Assembly: GCF_002741985.1 (NCBI RefSeq)
Contig: NZ_APHW01000103.1
Location: 181,055 to 245,054 of the forward strand
DNA length: 64,000 bases
Reading direction: 5' to 3'
DNA from: Vibrio rotiferianus CAIM 577 = LMG 21460
GTDB lineage: Bacteria > Pseudomonadota > Gammaproteobacteria > Enterobacterales > Vibrionaceae
Positions 1-9,092 of this stretch are shown piece by piece; positions within the stretch are counted from its first letter, which is position 1, and the number at the start of each line of letters is the position of its first letter. The position numbers and the translations under genes are program-made. Below the pieces are notes generated by a model. It did not search any database and had not been told where the DNA came from. It worked only from the letters and a program-made list of their open reading frames with translations.

Positions 1-353
1 CAGGTCAACCTTCAGGTCAGCGCGTCCACAAACCATTCAAATTTACAGTAGCTCTAAACAAAGCGGTTCCACTGCTGTACAACGCATTAGCTTCAGGTGA
101 AAAAATGACCACTGTAGAGCTTAAGTGGTACCGTACCTCTATTGAAGGTAAGCAAGAGAACTTCTTTACGACAAAACTTGAAAATGCCTCTATCGTAGAC
201 ATCCATTGTGAGATGCCACACTGTCAAGATCCGGCAAAAGCGGACTTCACTCAAAACGTAACGGTTTCTTTATCTTACCGCAAGATTACATGGGATCACG
301 TCAATGCAGGAACATCGGGCTCTGATGACTGGCGTAAACCTATCGAAGCATAG
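1..353 (+). CDS. hcp: Hcp, type VI secretion tube protein (5' end outside window)
   Basis: Open from base 3 to the stop at 351-353, giving the last 116 residues of a protein normally about 172 long. Hcp forms hexameric rings that stack into the inner tube of the type VI secretion system and is also secreted by it. The readable part, including VHKPFKFTVALNKAVPLLYN near the start and the end GTSGSDDWRKPIEA, matches the Vibrio cholerae Hcp sequence as I remember it almost residue for residue. The internal ATG at 105 is not the true start because the conserved frame continues upstream to the window edge. No vgrG, sheath or baseplate gene follows, so this may be an auxiliary hcp or the end of a cluster to the left. 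Confidence 0.95.
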   Translation, partial: GQPSGQRVHKPFKFTVALNKAVPLLYNALASGEKMTTVELKWYRTSIEGKQENFFTTKLENASIVDIHCEMPHCQDPAKADFTQNVTVSLSYRKITWDHVNAGTSGSDDWRKPIEA

Positions 354-489
354 GACTGCTTTTGGATGTATAGCTCGTAACATAGAGGTCTTGAGCTGAG
401 TGAATTGGTTCGTTTGTTCTTTCGTAAGCCTCTTTGTGAGTACTTATCTTGTTTATAAAGATTTAATGTAATTTTAGGGAAAGATAATC

Positions 490-762
490 GTGAATATTAA
501 ATACCCACTAGTGGGCACTGTAGTAATGCCTGTTTTAACTTTTATCATGTATAACGCTGCTGCCGAAGCTGCGCAAGGAATACATACTGAATTTGAAGGT
601 CGTCGAGCGGGTTTCTGGACACTTGTCTACAAAATAGCTGAAACTTTGGGGACCACTGGTTCGTTGGTTATTGGTGGTGCTGCTTCTGTGCTGATGTTGC
701 TTTGGTTGGTAAAAGTCATCAAAGCTAACAACGCTCAGAAAGAAGTTGAAGCTGAAGCCTAA
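490..762 (+). CDS. Small membrane protein of unknown function downstream of hcp
   Basis: A 90-residue protein I do not recognise. It starts at GTG 490, with an AGGGAAAG Shine-Dalgarno sequence about eight bases upstream. Two hydrophobic stretches are visible, roughly residues 5-25 and 57-78, separated by a charged segment around residues 30-45, and the tail is rich in Lys, Glu and Ala. It lies 136 bases after hcp on the same strand and is closed by a strong terminator. Genes directly downstream of hcp are often T6SS effectors or immunity proteins, but nothing in this sequence shows such a role; that link is only positional. Confidence 0.7.
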   Translation: MNIKYPLVGTVVMPVLTFIMYNAAAEAAQGIHTEFEGRRAGFWTLVYKIAETLGTTGSLVIGGAASVLMLLWLVKVIKANNAQKEVEAEA

Positions 763-782
763 CTAGTTATCTAGTTCGATAG

Positions 783-809
783 AGCCGAGCATAATAGCTC
801 GGCTTTTTT
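783..809 (+). terminator. Rho-independent terminator after the small membrane protein
   Basis: Perfect 8-bp stem (AGCCGAGC / GCTCGGCT) with a 6-base loop, running directly into six T residues. It ends the hcp-side transcript. Confidence 0.92.
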
Positions 810-983
810 ATGCACTATTGGTGGACACAATTCAATGTTGACTATCATCTCAATTTAGCGACGAGAGCGACGGGTTCCAAACTTAGCTCGCAATCATAGT
901 TTTCATCTGTTTTCCTAATCTGAGTAGAGATTAATATGCGTTCAGCTGTACAAAAGAGCAGCGTCGAAAAATAAGGAAATACG

Positions 984-1703
984 ATGAAAACAACACTAAC
1001 AACGCTAGGTTTAGCTTTGGTTATGGCGAGTACTTCAAATGCAGCAAACTGGGGCTATGTGGGTGAGCACGGCCCGGAAAATTGGGGTGAGTTCGCTTCT
1101 GAATGTGCAAAAGGCCAAAACCAAAGTCCAATCAATATTGAATCAGCGACTGAAGCCAAGCTAGAGAAACTGGATTTCGATTACGAAGGTAAGGCGATTT
1201 CACTGCTGAATAACGGTCACACTTTACAGACCAGTCTAGAGGGCAAAAACACACTCACTATTAGTGGCAAAGAGTTTACGTTAAAACAGTTCCACTTCCA
1301 TACACCATCTGAAAACCATGTAGATGGTAAAGAATACCCACTAGAAGCACATTTTGTACATGTTGATAAAGTTGGTCATCTGGCCGTTGTCGCGGTGTTC
1401 TTCAAGCTGGGTGACGCGAATCCAGATCTAGCTAAGCTACTCGCTAATATTCCAACTAAAGATCAAGACGTAGCCATCAAACTCCCATTGGATGCTGACG
1501 CGCTTATCCCAAGTGATAAGGACTACTACCGCTTTAATGGCTCTCTAACCACACCGCCGTGTTCTGAAGGTGTGCGTTGGTTGGTGATTAAAGAAACACA
1601 AACCCTCTCCCCAGAACAGGTGAAAGAGTTTGCGAAAGCAATGGGGCAAAACAACCGTCCAATCCAACCGCTTAACGCTCGAATGATCCTAGCGCAACAA
1701 TAA
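984..1703 (+). CDS. cah: Alpha-class carbonic anhydrase, periplasmic
   Basis: 239 residues, typical for bacterial alpha carbonic anhydrases, which interconvert CO2 and bicarbonate with a zinc ion. A signal peptide of about 20 residues (MKTTLTTLGLALVMASTSNA) sends it to the periplasm. The three zinc-ligand histidines are present: H104 and H106 in FHFHTPSEN and H123 in EAHFVHVD. The substrate-pocket motif GSLTTPPCSEGVRW follows, and two cysteines that could form the usual disulfide are present (ECAKGQ and PPCSEG). RBS AAGGAAAT precedes ATG 984. It is a single-gene unit that converges on the MscS gene. Family assignment is secure; the physiological role (CO2 supply or pH) is inferred. Confidence 0.96.
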   Translation: MKTTLTTLGLALVMASTSNAANWGYVGEHGPENWGEFASECAKGQNQSPINIESATEAKLEKLDFDYEGKAISLLNNGHTLQTSLEGKNTLTISGKEFTLKQFHFHTPSENHVDGKEYPLEAHFVHVDKVGHLAVVAVFFKLGDANPDLAKLLANIPTKDQDVAIKLPLDADALIPSDKDYYRFNGSLTTPPCSEGVRWLVIKETQTLSPEQVKEFAKAMGQNNRPIQPLNARMILAQQ

Positions 1704-1724
1704 TGGTAGAAGTGACCCGCCCAA

Positions 1725-1749
1725 AAAGCCCGCCGATTAAGCGGGCTTT
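1725..1749. terminator. Bidirectional terminator between cah and the MscS gene
   Basis: Stem AAAGCCCGC / GCGGGCTTT, 9 bp, with a 7-base loop, located between two convergent genes. The flanking A and T tracts let it work on either strand. Confidence 0.85.
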
Positions 1750-1767
1750 GTGCTTGGTATGTTGAAC

Positions 1768-2871
1768 TTAGAAACCACAATCGTCTTGCGCTTGGGTTTT
1801 CGCCATTTGAACTGGGTCAAGCTTGAGTGTTTGCGTAGGGAAAGCAATATCAGCTTCGTGCTGTTTAATGATAGCCATTACCTGTAAAAGGACGTCTTGC
1901 TTCACCTCGTGATAGCGCACCCAATTGACCGTTTTTGTGAAGGTATAGATAAAGAAGTTCAGTGACGACGCACCAAACGCGTCAAAGTTGACGATCAACG
2001 TCTGGCGTGTGTCGATATCTTTGTGATTTTTCAGCATTTCACGCACGTCGTTAATGATCGCAGGAACTTTGTCTGCATCGTCGTAACGCAGGCCAATCGT
2101 TTCAAAGATACGTCGATTAAGCATGCGTGATGGGTTTTCTACTACGATGTTACTAAATACAGAATTAGGTACGTACAAAGGACGTTTATCAAAGGTACGA
2201 ATGCTGGTCATACGCCAACCAATACGCTCAACAGTACCTTCAATTTGGCGGTCAGGAGAACGGATCCAGTCGCCTACTTTGAATGGGCGATCGAAGTAAA
2301 TCATCAAGCCACCAAAGAAGTTAGACAGAAGATCCTTGGCTGCTAAACCGACTATCAAGCCACCTACACCACCAAACGTCAGTAAGCCAGAAAGACTTAA
2401 TCCAAACGCTTGCATGACGGTGAGGACACCAATCACAATGAAAAATAGGCGTGCGACTTTAGCGATCGCTTGCACTGTAGTTTCATCGCGAGTTTTCTGC
2501 TCAAGCACATAGTCTTCCACGTTAGTGATAAGACGCATTACGATCCAAACTAGAATGCTGATCACTAAGATGAGTTTGAGCGTGCTCAGCCAGTTGAACT
2601 CGTTTCCTAGCTCACTTTGTAGAACGATGCCTATTGATACGGTTGCTGGCCAGCACCAAATTAGCGTACTGACGGGCGTTTTTAAGGCTTCTAATAAGAG
2701 ATCGTCCCAATGGAATGGGGTTTTCTCGACCAGTATCGCGAGGCGCGAGTGCAATACACGCCAAGCAATCCATGCAAAGAAGCTGGCAATGGTGATAAAT
2801 AAAACGCTGCTACTCCAGTCTTGATGGTTAGCCATGACGTAAGTTTGAAGTTCTGTAAACCACTGTGACAT
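1768..2871 (-). CDS. ynaI: MscS-family mechanosensitive channel, YnaI type
   Basis: 367 residues. Several N-terminal membrane segments lead to the MscS pore helix and beta domain: GLSLSGLLTFGGVGGLIVG, then DLLSNFFGGLMIYFDRPFKVGDWIRSPDR. The stretch through PLYVPNSVFSNIVVENPSRM and FPTQTLKLD follows E. coli YnaI closely, as I recall that protein, and is longer than minimal MscS. Such channels open under membrane tension and release solutes at hypo-osmotic shock. A single gene, convergent with cah. Assignment to MscS is firm; that it is the YnaI subtype rests on remembered sequence. Confidence 0.93.
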   Translation of the reverse strand: MSQWFTELQTYVMANHQDWSSSVLFITIASFFAWIAWRVLHSRLAILVEKTPFHWDDLLLEALKTPVSTLIWCWPATVSIGIVLQSELGNEFNWLSTLKLILVISILVWIVMRLITNVEDYVLEQKTRDETTVQAIAKVARLFFIVIGVLTVMQAFGLSLSGLLTFGGVGGLIVGLAAKDLLSNFFGGLMIYFDRPFKVGDWIRSPDRQIEGTVERIGWRMTSIRTFDKRPLYVPNSVFSNIVVENPSRMLNRRIFETIGLRYDDADKVPAIINDVREMLKNHKDIDTRQTLIVNFDAFGASSLNFFIYTFTKTVNWVRYHEVKQDVLLQVMAIIKQHEADIAFPTQTLKLDPVQMAKTQAQDDCGF

Positions 2872-3220
2872 AAGTAAAGTTTCTTTTTATAGAACAATGG
2901 GGGAAAGGTAGCAGAAATTGTCAATTCGCCCTAGAGAAATGATGTTGCTAGCACGATGCGTATTCGAGCTCTCTATTCACACAAATACTGAGATAATGTT
3001 TATTTGGACGTTAGTGATTAAAATGTAAATACAAGGCAATGAAACGTATAATGAAATGTAATTTATGTGTATTGGGTGCTGCGGGGTGTGATTAAACTCG
3101 TAGATTGAAAGATAAGCGCTATCATTCGAACCATCAATTGTAGGTTCTTTGACTCATCGCTAACATTTATCACAGCTAAATATGAGACTTTACCGTTACT
3201 TTGAAATGCGGAGATAAACC
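2872..3220. other. Intergenic region between mscS-like gene and XRE gene (divergent)
   Basis: About 350 bases, AT-rich, holding the promoters of both divergent genes. I see no convincing ORF, repeat or known RNA. A TTGACT at about 3149 upstream of the XRE gene could be a -35 element but has no good matching -10. Confidence 0.5.
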
Positions 3221-3568
3221 ATGGAATTTACGGAGCTAGACAGAAATGCGCTCTACGACATTTGGATGTCACAAAAGGCAAAAATGCACCTTACTCAGAT
3301 GGAGATGGCAAAGCGCCTTGGCTTAAACTTACATGAGTTTTCTGCGTTGTTGCGAGGCAATGCTCCATTGACGCTAGGGTTTGTGAATAAGCTATGTGAA
3401 CAGCTTCATGTGCGTCCAGCTCAAGTTATACCATCTCTTACCGATCGCGATGTGTCATCTTCTTGTTCGGTTTACTTACAAAACCGTATTTCTGTAGATG
3501 GAGATATTAAAAATGTCTTTATTGAAGGGAATCAGGTAGTGATCGAGTACGAACATCGATTGAATTAA
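3221..3568 (+). CDS. XRE/Cro-type helix-turn-helix regulator
   Basis: 115 residues. Residues about 10-70 read as a Cro/CI-type helix-turn-helix: LTQMEMAKRLGLNLHEFSAL followed by LRGNAPLTLGFVNKLCEQL and a VRPAQVIP segment. The C-terminal 45 residues (around SVYLQNRISVDGDIKNVFIE) are a short strand-rich extension I cannot assign. RBS GGAGAT is well placed before ATG 3221. It stands alone, with an imperfect inverted repeat just after its stop. Its target is not evident; the neighbouring glycosyltransferase remnant and the divergent channel gene are both possible. Confidence 0.82.
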   Translation: MEFTELDRNALYDIWMSQKAKMHLTQMEMAKRLGLNLHEFSALLRGNAPLTLGFVNKLCEQLHVRPAQVIPSLTDRDVSSSCSVYLQNRISVDGDIKNVFIEGNQVVIEYEHRLN

Positions 3569-3577
3569 TCAAAGAGG

Positions 3578-3620
3578 CACCTGTGTAAATTTTGTCAAAG
3601 ACAAAATATTCACGGAGGTG
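3578..3620. repeat. Imperfect inverted repeat between the XRE gene and the GT9 gene
   Basis: Inner stem ATTTTGTC / GACAAAAT (3589-3596 and 3600-3607) is perfect with a 3-base loop; outer arms CACCT (3578-3582) and AGGTG (3616-3620) also pair across a mismatched middle. No T tract follows, so it may be an operator or a weak terminator of the XRE gene. The 3' arm contains GGAGGTG, which is ribosome-binding-like but 40 bases ahead of the next ATG. Confidence 0.5.
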
Positions 3621-3660
3621 TTGATATACCTATCAGCCATATTTCTTATTTGAATGATTG

Positions 3661-4716
3661 ATGGCTGTGAAAACTTTTTTCCGAAACTTAGATAAAAAGC
3701 GTAGACGATTAACTCACCGACTAGAGCCTGCAATTGCGCGGCGATTGAATAATCGTTCTAAATTTGTAGAGCACCTTCTTCCCAATGAGAAGGTGAAGCG
3801 TATTGTAATTGTGCGCAATAATGGGCGTATTGGTAATATGTATTTTTTACTGCCGTTCGTCCATCAGGTTCTTCGTCTCTACCCTAAGGCTCGTGTTGAT
3901 CTTGTCCTCTCTTTCCCCTAGCAAGGTGAAGTTTTTCAGAACCTGAATATCAATCATATTTATTACTCTCACCTGTCTCTTAAAACGATTGGTCAATCGT
4001 ACGCATCGATTAAAGAACTGACGAAACATAGCTATGATTTATTGCTAGCTCCCTCGCCGGGTGCTTGTGATATTTTTGTCTCTGCGTTAATTCCTTCTCA
4101 AAATAAGGTGTCTTTTAAGAACAAGAAAACAGAAACCGTATTTGAGCACTCCTCGGTTACACAGTCTGACTTTTATCATGGAGCTTATAAACCATTGTCC
4201 ATTTTGCAAGGATTGGGACACGAGCTTCCGAAGCAACTCGATCACGAGATTCTGTTTACGACCGAAGAGCTTGTTGATGGTATTAAACAGGCTCATCGAC
4301 TATCACAAGATAACAAGCTCAGTTTTGCGTTTTTCCGGGGAGCAAGAGGTAAGAAGCAGCTTACTGATGAAGAATGGAAAGCCATATTGAGAGAGTTTGA
4401 ACGTCAACATGATCAAGAAATTCATTGGGTTGAGGTGTTGAGTCCGGATGTTAGGGCTCCGTTGTTTCCTGATACTGACATTCTTGATTGCAAGAGCTTA
4501 AGAGTATTGGGTGCAACGCTGCGGTATCTTGATGGATTTCTATGTTGCGATACTGGCCCACTTCATCTCGCTGATGCGGCAGGCGCGACTTGTTACGGCT
4601 TTTACACCGAGACATGTCCACAACGATTTGGGTTGATGGGACGTGATTGCTATCCGATTAAATTGCACGTTGAGCCGAGTAAGGTGCAATTTGAACCAGT
4701 AGCGAGAATGGCTTAA
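3661..4716 (+). pseudogene. GT9-family (heptosyltransferase-like) glycosyltransferase, interrupted by an amber codon
   Basis: One continuous frame from ATG 3661 to the TAA at 4714-4716 is broken only by TAG at 3919-3921 (codon 87 of about 352). Both halves belong to one GT9-type protein: the N-terminal part has KRIVIVRNNGRIGNMYFLLP (sugar-transferase start) and the C-terminal part has FLCCDTGPLHLADAAGATCY, the nucleotide-sugar binding signature of LPS heptosyltransferases. The protein would add a sugar to lipopolysaccharide core or a related glycan. With the stop, only an 86-residue fragment would be made, unless an amber suppressor acts. A neighbouring gene context for LPS synthesis is missing, so this is an isolated copy. 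A sequencing error at 3919 cannot be excluded. Confidence 0.85.
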
Positions 4717-4777
4717 ATGCAATCAATAGGAATATCCAGAGTAACTAGAGGTGTTACTCTGGATGTGACAGGTCAGT

Positions 4778-5917
4778 TTATGGCATCTTAACCAAGGAGT
4801 CGCGTGATAAGTCTGAAATGGTTTTCGCTCCGGTGAGCGTCATCGCTACACGCATCTCTTTATCATATAGGTCGAGCAAGTTTTCCACGCCAGCACCACC
4901 TTGAGCTGCTAGAGCGTAAACAAAAGAGCGACCAAGCAGCGTGCAGTCAGCACCAAGCGCTAGCATACGAACCACATCCAGACCTGTACGGATACCCGAG
5001 TCGACGAAAATCTTCAGATCACCTTTTACTGCATCGGCGATGCTAGGCAATGCCTTCGCCGTCGATAGAACACCATCAAGCTGGCGACCACCGTGGTTCG
5101 ATACAACAATACCATCAGCGCCGAAGCGAACCGCATCTTTTGCGTCTTCTTCATCTAGAATACCTTTGATGACCATCGGTCCATCCCAAAAGTCGCGAAT
5201 CCACTCTAGATCTTTCCAAGAGATTGAAGGATCGAAGTTTGCGCCCAGCCAGCCAATATAGTCTTCCAACTTGGTTGGCTCGCCGCGGTAAGTAGAGATA
5301 TTACCTAAGTCGTGTGGCTTGCCTAATACACCAACATCAAGAGCCCAGCTTGGATGAAGCATAGATTGGAATACACGGCGCATCGCCGCATTTGGACCAC
5401 TCATACCAGAGTGCATGTCACGGTAACGTGCGCCTGGGACTGGCATATCAACCGTGAAGACTAGTGTTGTTACGCCAGCGGCTTTCGCGCGCTCAAGTAC
5501 GTTCTTCATAAAGCCGCGGTCTTTCAGAACATACAGCTGGAACCACATTGGGCGTTCAATCGCAGGTGCCACTTCTTCAATTGGACATACAGACACGGTC
5601 GACATGGTGAAAGGAATGCCTTTCTTTTCCGCAGCTTTCGCAGCTTGTACTTCGCCACGGCGTGCATACATACCTGTTAAGCCAACAGGTGCTAGAGCGA
5701 TTGGCATCGCCAACTTCTCACCGAAGATTTCTGTTTCTAGGCTTAAGTCGCTCATATCACGCAGAACACGTTGGCGCAGCGCAACATCACCTAAGTCATC
5801 GGTGTTGCGTTTTAGCGTGCGCTCATCGTATGAGCCGCCATCAATGTAATGGAAAAGGAATGGAGGCAATTTGGCTTTCGCAGCAGCGCGATAATCTGTA
5901 GAAGCAGAGATAATCAT
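4778..5917 (-). CDS. lldD: L-lactate dehydrogenase, FMN-dependent, membrane-associated
   Basis: 379 residues, the same length class as E. coli LldD and very similar over its whole length from MIISASTDYRAAAKAKLPPF to the C-terminus. It oxidises L-lactate to pyruvate and feeds electrons to the quinone pool at the inner membrane. The alpha-hydroxyacid oxidase active-site motif SNHGGRQLDG is intact, as are FTVDMPVPGARYRD and the FMN phosphate-binding region around DSGIRTGLDVVRMLALGA. It lies downstream of the lactate permease on the same strand but 289 bases away with a hairpin between, so it may be partly independently transcribed. Confidence 0.97.
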   Translation of the reverse strand: MIISASTDYRAAAKAKLPPFLFHYIDGGSYDERTLKRNTDDLGDVALRQRVLRDMSDLSLETEIFGEKLAMPIALAPVGLTGMYARRGEVQAAKAAEKKGIPFTMSTVSVCPIEEVAPAIERPMWFQLYVLKDRGFMKNVLERAKAAGVTTLVFTVDMPVPGARYRDMHSGMSGPNAAMRRVFQSMLHPSWALDVGVLGKPHDLGNISTYRGEPTKLEDYIGWLGANFDPSISWKDLEWIRDFWDGPMVIKGILDEEDAKDAVRFGADGIVVSNHGGRQLDGVLSTAKALPSIADAVKGDLKIFVDSGIRTGLDVVRMLALGADCTLLGRSFVYALAAQGGAGVENLLDLYDKEMRVAMTLTGAKTISDLSRDSLVKMP

Positions 5918-6178
5918 AATAGTGTGTCCTGGCTGTTATTCTAAGATTGCGTCCTGAGTCAATGAGCACATGCTCTGTCAGCGTTTCACTGACTGCCATC
6001 CTTTCAGCAGTCGACGTCAGAATTAGAGTATAGATAAGTGATTGAGCTGGGGCTGTTCCATACACAGAACAATCAATTATCTGCACTGAAAAAGGCTGGC
6101 ACACCGGTCGGGGGGATTGATGCAGCAAGCCACACCAAAAGTCGGGGTAGTAGTGCTGACCGCTGTGCCAGAGAAAGA

Positions 6179-6198
6179 GCAGGGCGGGGAAACCCTGC
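6179..6198 (-). terminator. Hairpin after the lactate permease gene, possible partial terminator
   Basis: Stem GCAGGG / CCCTGC with an 8-base loop, just beyond the permease stop codon on the minus strand and followed by a pyrimidine-rich tract. It may tune expression of lldD relative to the permease. The rest of the 5918-6206 gap shows no ORF I would support. Confidence 0.5.
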
Positions 6199-6206
6199 AT
6201 TTAGTC

Positions 6207-7898
6207 TTACTTCATTAAAGCGTCGGTGATTTGGAATCCGTAAATCAGAATCAGACCGATGATGCCTGTTACTACTAGGTAGTAGAACGTTGGGATAACC
6301 GTCTTACGCAGCGTTGCACCTTCGCGTCCTAATAGGCCAACCGTTGCGGATGCAGCTACCACGTTGTGGATAGCAATCATGTTGCCCGCAGCAGCCCCCA
6401 CCGCTTGCAATGCAACAACAACGGCACTTGAGATGGTGAGTGTCTGTGCCACTTCGAACTGGAATTGGCTGAACATCATGTTTGACACAGTATTAGAGCC
6501 AGCGATGAATGCACCAAGGGCACCAACAGTCGCACTCAACGCCGGGAATGCTGTGCCAACGAGTTCTGCCGCGAAGTTAGCCGTCGTTACAGGCATACTT
6601 GCTAGCTCGGCGCCGTTGACACCTGAGTTAATAAAGATACGAACCATAGGGATGGTGAACACAAGAACGAAACCTGCGCCGATTAGTGTCTTGCTTGATT
6701 CGCCAAACGCTTTGCCAAGTGACTTAGCGCCGCCACCTTGCAGCAGAACAGCAAGTAACGCAACGAAGACTAAGATGCCACCCGGAAGGTAAAGAGGTTG
6801 AATCGCTGTGCTGATACCAGTTTCGCCAAGAATATTACCAAACGATAGGCTTACACTCTTAAGCTGACCTTTAAACTCTGGGCTTACGCGACTTGCCACT
6901 AGGATAACCGCTAGCATCACGTATGGTGCCCAAGCCTTGGTAAGGCTCATTGGTTTGCCCGGGTTGTCATCAAGATTGATCTTTAGAGAACCTAGCCATT
7001 CTGCTGGCCACTTATCTTCGCTCTCGAAGTCCCACTTGGTTTTTGGAACAAGGAAACCTTTCTTCGCCGCAGTAACTACAATTGCCAGACCAACTAGACC
7101 ACCGATTAATGACGGGAACTCAGCACCTAGGAACACACCTGTTAGTGCGTAAGGCACGGTAAAGGCAACACCTGCGAACAGCGCGAAAGGTAGAATGTCT
7201 AGACCTTCGCTCCAGCTCTTATTCTTACCGAAGAAGCGCGTCAGCATCATTGCCATGAGTACAGGAATGAGAGTACCAACCGTTGCGTGAATCATTGCTA
7301 CGCTTGCGGTGATTTGCTGTAGGTACGCGTCCCATGTTGAGCCATGAGCAACCAGTGCTTCACCGATGTTGTGCGTGTCTAAACCTTTGTTCACACCTAC
7401 GATGATTGGCGTACCAACCGCACCAAATGATACTGGCGTAGATTGGATCATCATGCCCATCAGTACCGCGGCAAGCGCAGGGAAGCCAATAGCGACCAAT
7501 AGAGGAGCTGCGATAGCAGCAGGTGTACCGAAGCCAGATGCGCCCTCAATGAATGAACCAAAACACCAAGCGATGATGATGGCTTGAACGCGACGGTCGG
7601 CTGAAATATCAGTAAATCCATTGCGAATAGTGGTGATCGCGCCAGTGTGTTTTAAAGTGTTGAGCAAGAAGATGGCACCAAACACGATCCATAGAACAGA
7701 GACAGTAATACCTAATCCTTGGAAGACAGACGCCAGTACGCGAGTAGCTGACATATCCCAAAACATTAGGGCGATAGCGACGGTTAGACCGAACGCAACA
7801 GGCATGGCTTTTTTAGCAGGCCAGTTGAGACCAACCAATAATATGGCGGCGACAACAATTGGCGAAAACGCCACAAGGGCAAGTAGGGTTTCACTCAT
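6207..7898 (-). CDS. lldP: L-lactate permease, LctP/LldP family
   Basis: 563 residues of strongly hydrophobic sequence with a dozen or more membrane segments, typical of the LctP family of proton-coupled lactate and glycolate importers. Family-type segments include FGSFIEGASGFGTPAAIAAP and AGSNTVSNMMFSQFQFEVAQ. RBS GAGGATG is well placed before the ATG. It is the first gene of the lactate pair, and divergent from a LysR regulator 156 bases away. Together permease and dehydrogenase allow growth on L-lactate. There is no GntR-type LldR nearby, unlike in E. coli. Confidence 0.95.
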   Translation of the reverse strand: MSETLLALVAFSPIVVAAILLVGLNWPAKKAMPVAFGLTVAIALMFWDMSATRVLASVFQGLGITVSVLWIVFGAIFLLNTLKHTGAITTIRNGFTDISADRRVQAIIIAWCFGSFIEGASGFGTPAAIAAPLLVAIGFPALAAVLMGMMIQSTPVSFGAVGTPIIVGVNKGLDTHNIGEALVAHGSTWDAYLQQITASVAMIHATVGTLIPVLMAMMLTRFFGKNKSWSEGLDILPFALFAGVAFTVPYALTGVFLGAEFPSLIGGLVGLAIVVTAAKKGFLVPKTKWDFESEDKWPAEWLGSLKINLDDNPGKPMSLTKAWAPYVMLAVILVASRVSPEFKGQLKSVSLSFGNILGETGISTAIQPLYLPGGILVFVALLAVLLQGGGAKSLGKAFGESSKTLIGAGFVLVFTIPMVRIFINSGVNGAELASMPVTTANFAAELVGTAFPALSATVGALGAFIAGSNTVSNMMFSQFQFEVAQTLTISSAVVVALQAVGAAAGNMIAIHNVVAASATVGLLGREGATLRKTVIPTFYYLVVTGIIGLILIYGFQITDALMK

Positions 7899-8054
7899 TG
7901 GTACATCCTCGTACGCTGACTTCTCGAACGGCTTTATGCTGTAGAGATGATTTTTGTTGTAATGGTTTTGTTAATTTGGCGTGAATTTACCCCTTTATTT
8001 TTTATAGATATAGGGAAATAATGAAATTAATTTATTCCAAAAGTGACATAATCG

Positions 8055-8954
8055 ATGCGTGCAGATGACCTAATCCTGTTCTCACAGGTAGTAGAAATGG
8101 GTAGCTTTAGTAAGGTGGCGGAAGAAAATAACCTTACAAATTCGGTAGTTAGTAAGAGGATTGCTCGGCTAGAGGAAGAAATCGGTGCTCAACTATTATA
8201 TCGAACAACGCGTAAATTGACCCTGACCGAAGCGGGAAAGGTTTTGTTACACAGTGCTAAAAATGTGAAGCAAGCCACTCAGGAGGCTATGGATGCAGTT
8301 TCAGGCTTTGGTGAGAATGTCAGCGGTCATATCAAAATGTCGGTGCCGACTATCTCGGGTGACTTGATTCTGGCGGACGCCGTAGCCGAGTTTTGTAATA
8401 TGCACCCAGGCCTCACCGTCGATATGTCGCTTGATAATCGCTTTGTTGACTTGGTTGCTGGTGGCTTTGACTTGGTGATTCGAACTGGCTATCTAGAAGA
8501 TTCCAGCCTGATTGCCCGTCATATTCTCGATTCACAATGGGTGGTTTGTGCCTCGCCTTCTTACATCGCCAAAAATGGCAAACCGATTGAGCCTATCGAC
8601 TTAACCACGCACAACTGTTTGCAATACGCCTACCAAACCACAGGGGCAACTGACTGGCAGTTCAAAGGTAAAGATGGCGACTATATTGTAAAAGTCTCCG
8701 GTTGCTTCTCTACAGATAACGCAACGGCATTGCGAAAAGCAGCCTTGGGTGGGCATGGTATCGCTTACGTACCGCGTTGTTTGGTTTACCACGATATTCG
8801 CAGTGGTGAGCTTGTGGACATTTTCCCTGAGTTGGTCGGCAAAAAGCTCGGCATCTACGCGGTTTATCCTTTTACTCGTCAACCGCCGAACAAAGTGAAG
8901 CTTTTGATAGAACACATTCGAGAGCGATATCTCACTATCTCGCATTACTTTTAG
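8055..8954 (+). CDS. LysR-family transcriptional regulator, divergent from lactate genes
   Basis: 299 residues, normal LysR length. The N-terminal winged helix-turn-helix occupies residues 1-60 (FSQVVEMGSFSKVAEENNLT, then RLEEEIGAQLLYRTTRKLTL), followed by the inducer-binding domain with VDLVAGGFDLVIRTGYLEDS, as in the DhcR/AaeR-like subgroup. It is transcribed away from the lactate permease with a shared 156-base promoter region, the usual arrangement for a LysR regulator and its target, so control of lldP-lldD is a reasonable inference. A short imperfect hairpin (TTTCAATC / GGTTGAAA at 8978-8997) follows the stop. Confidence 0.9.
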   Translation: MRADDLILFSQVVEMGSFSKVAEENNLTNSVVSKRIARLEEEIGAQLLYRTTRKLTLTEAGKVLLHSAKNVKQATQEAMDAVSGFGENVSGHIKMSVPTISGDLILADAVAEFCNMHPGLTVDMSLDNRFVDLVAGGFDLVIRTGYLEDSSLIARHILDSQWVVCASPSYIAKNGKPIEPIDLTTHNCLQYAYQTTGATDWQFKGKDGDYIVKVSGCFSTDNATALRKAALGGHGIAYVPRCLVYHDIRSGELVDIFPELVGKKLGIYAVYPFTRQPPNKVKLLIEHIRERYLTISHYF

Positions 8955-9092
8955 TTGGTTCATAAATATAAGAAATGTTTCAATCTATTGGTTGAAATTC
9001 TATACCTGAGCCCTAAGGTAGATGATTGAGAATAAGTCTCAACAAAATAATAAAACAAAATACTCAACTTCAAACGGAGTAACACGGACGTT

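Noticed and set aside
1526..1780. Antisense ORF over the end of cah
   Set aside because: It is a shadow of the conserved carbonic anhydrase frame, with no RBS or recognisable protein.
4042..4716. Separate gene starting at TTG 4042
   Set aside because: It is in the same frame as the upstream fragment and carries the second half of one GT9 protein.
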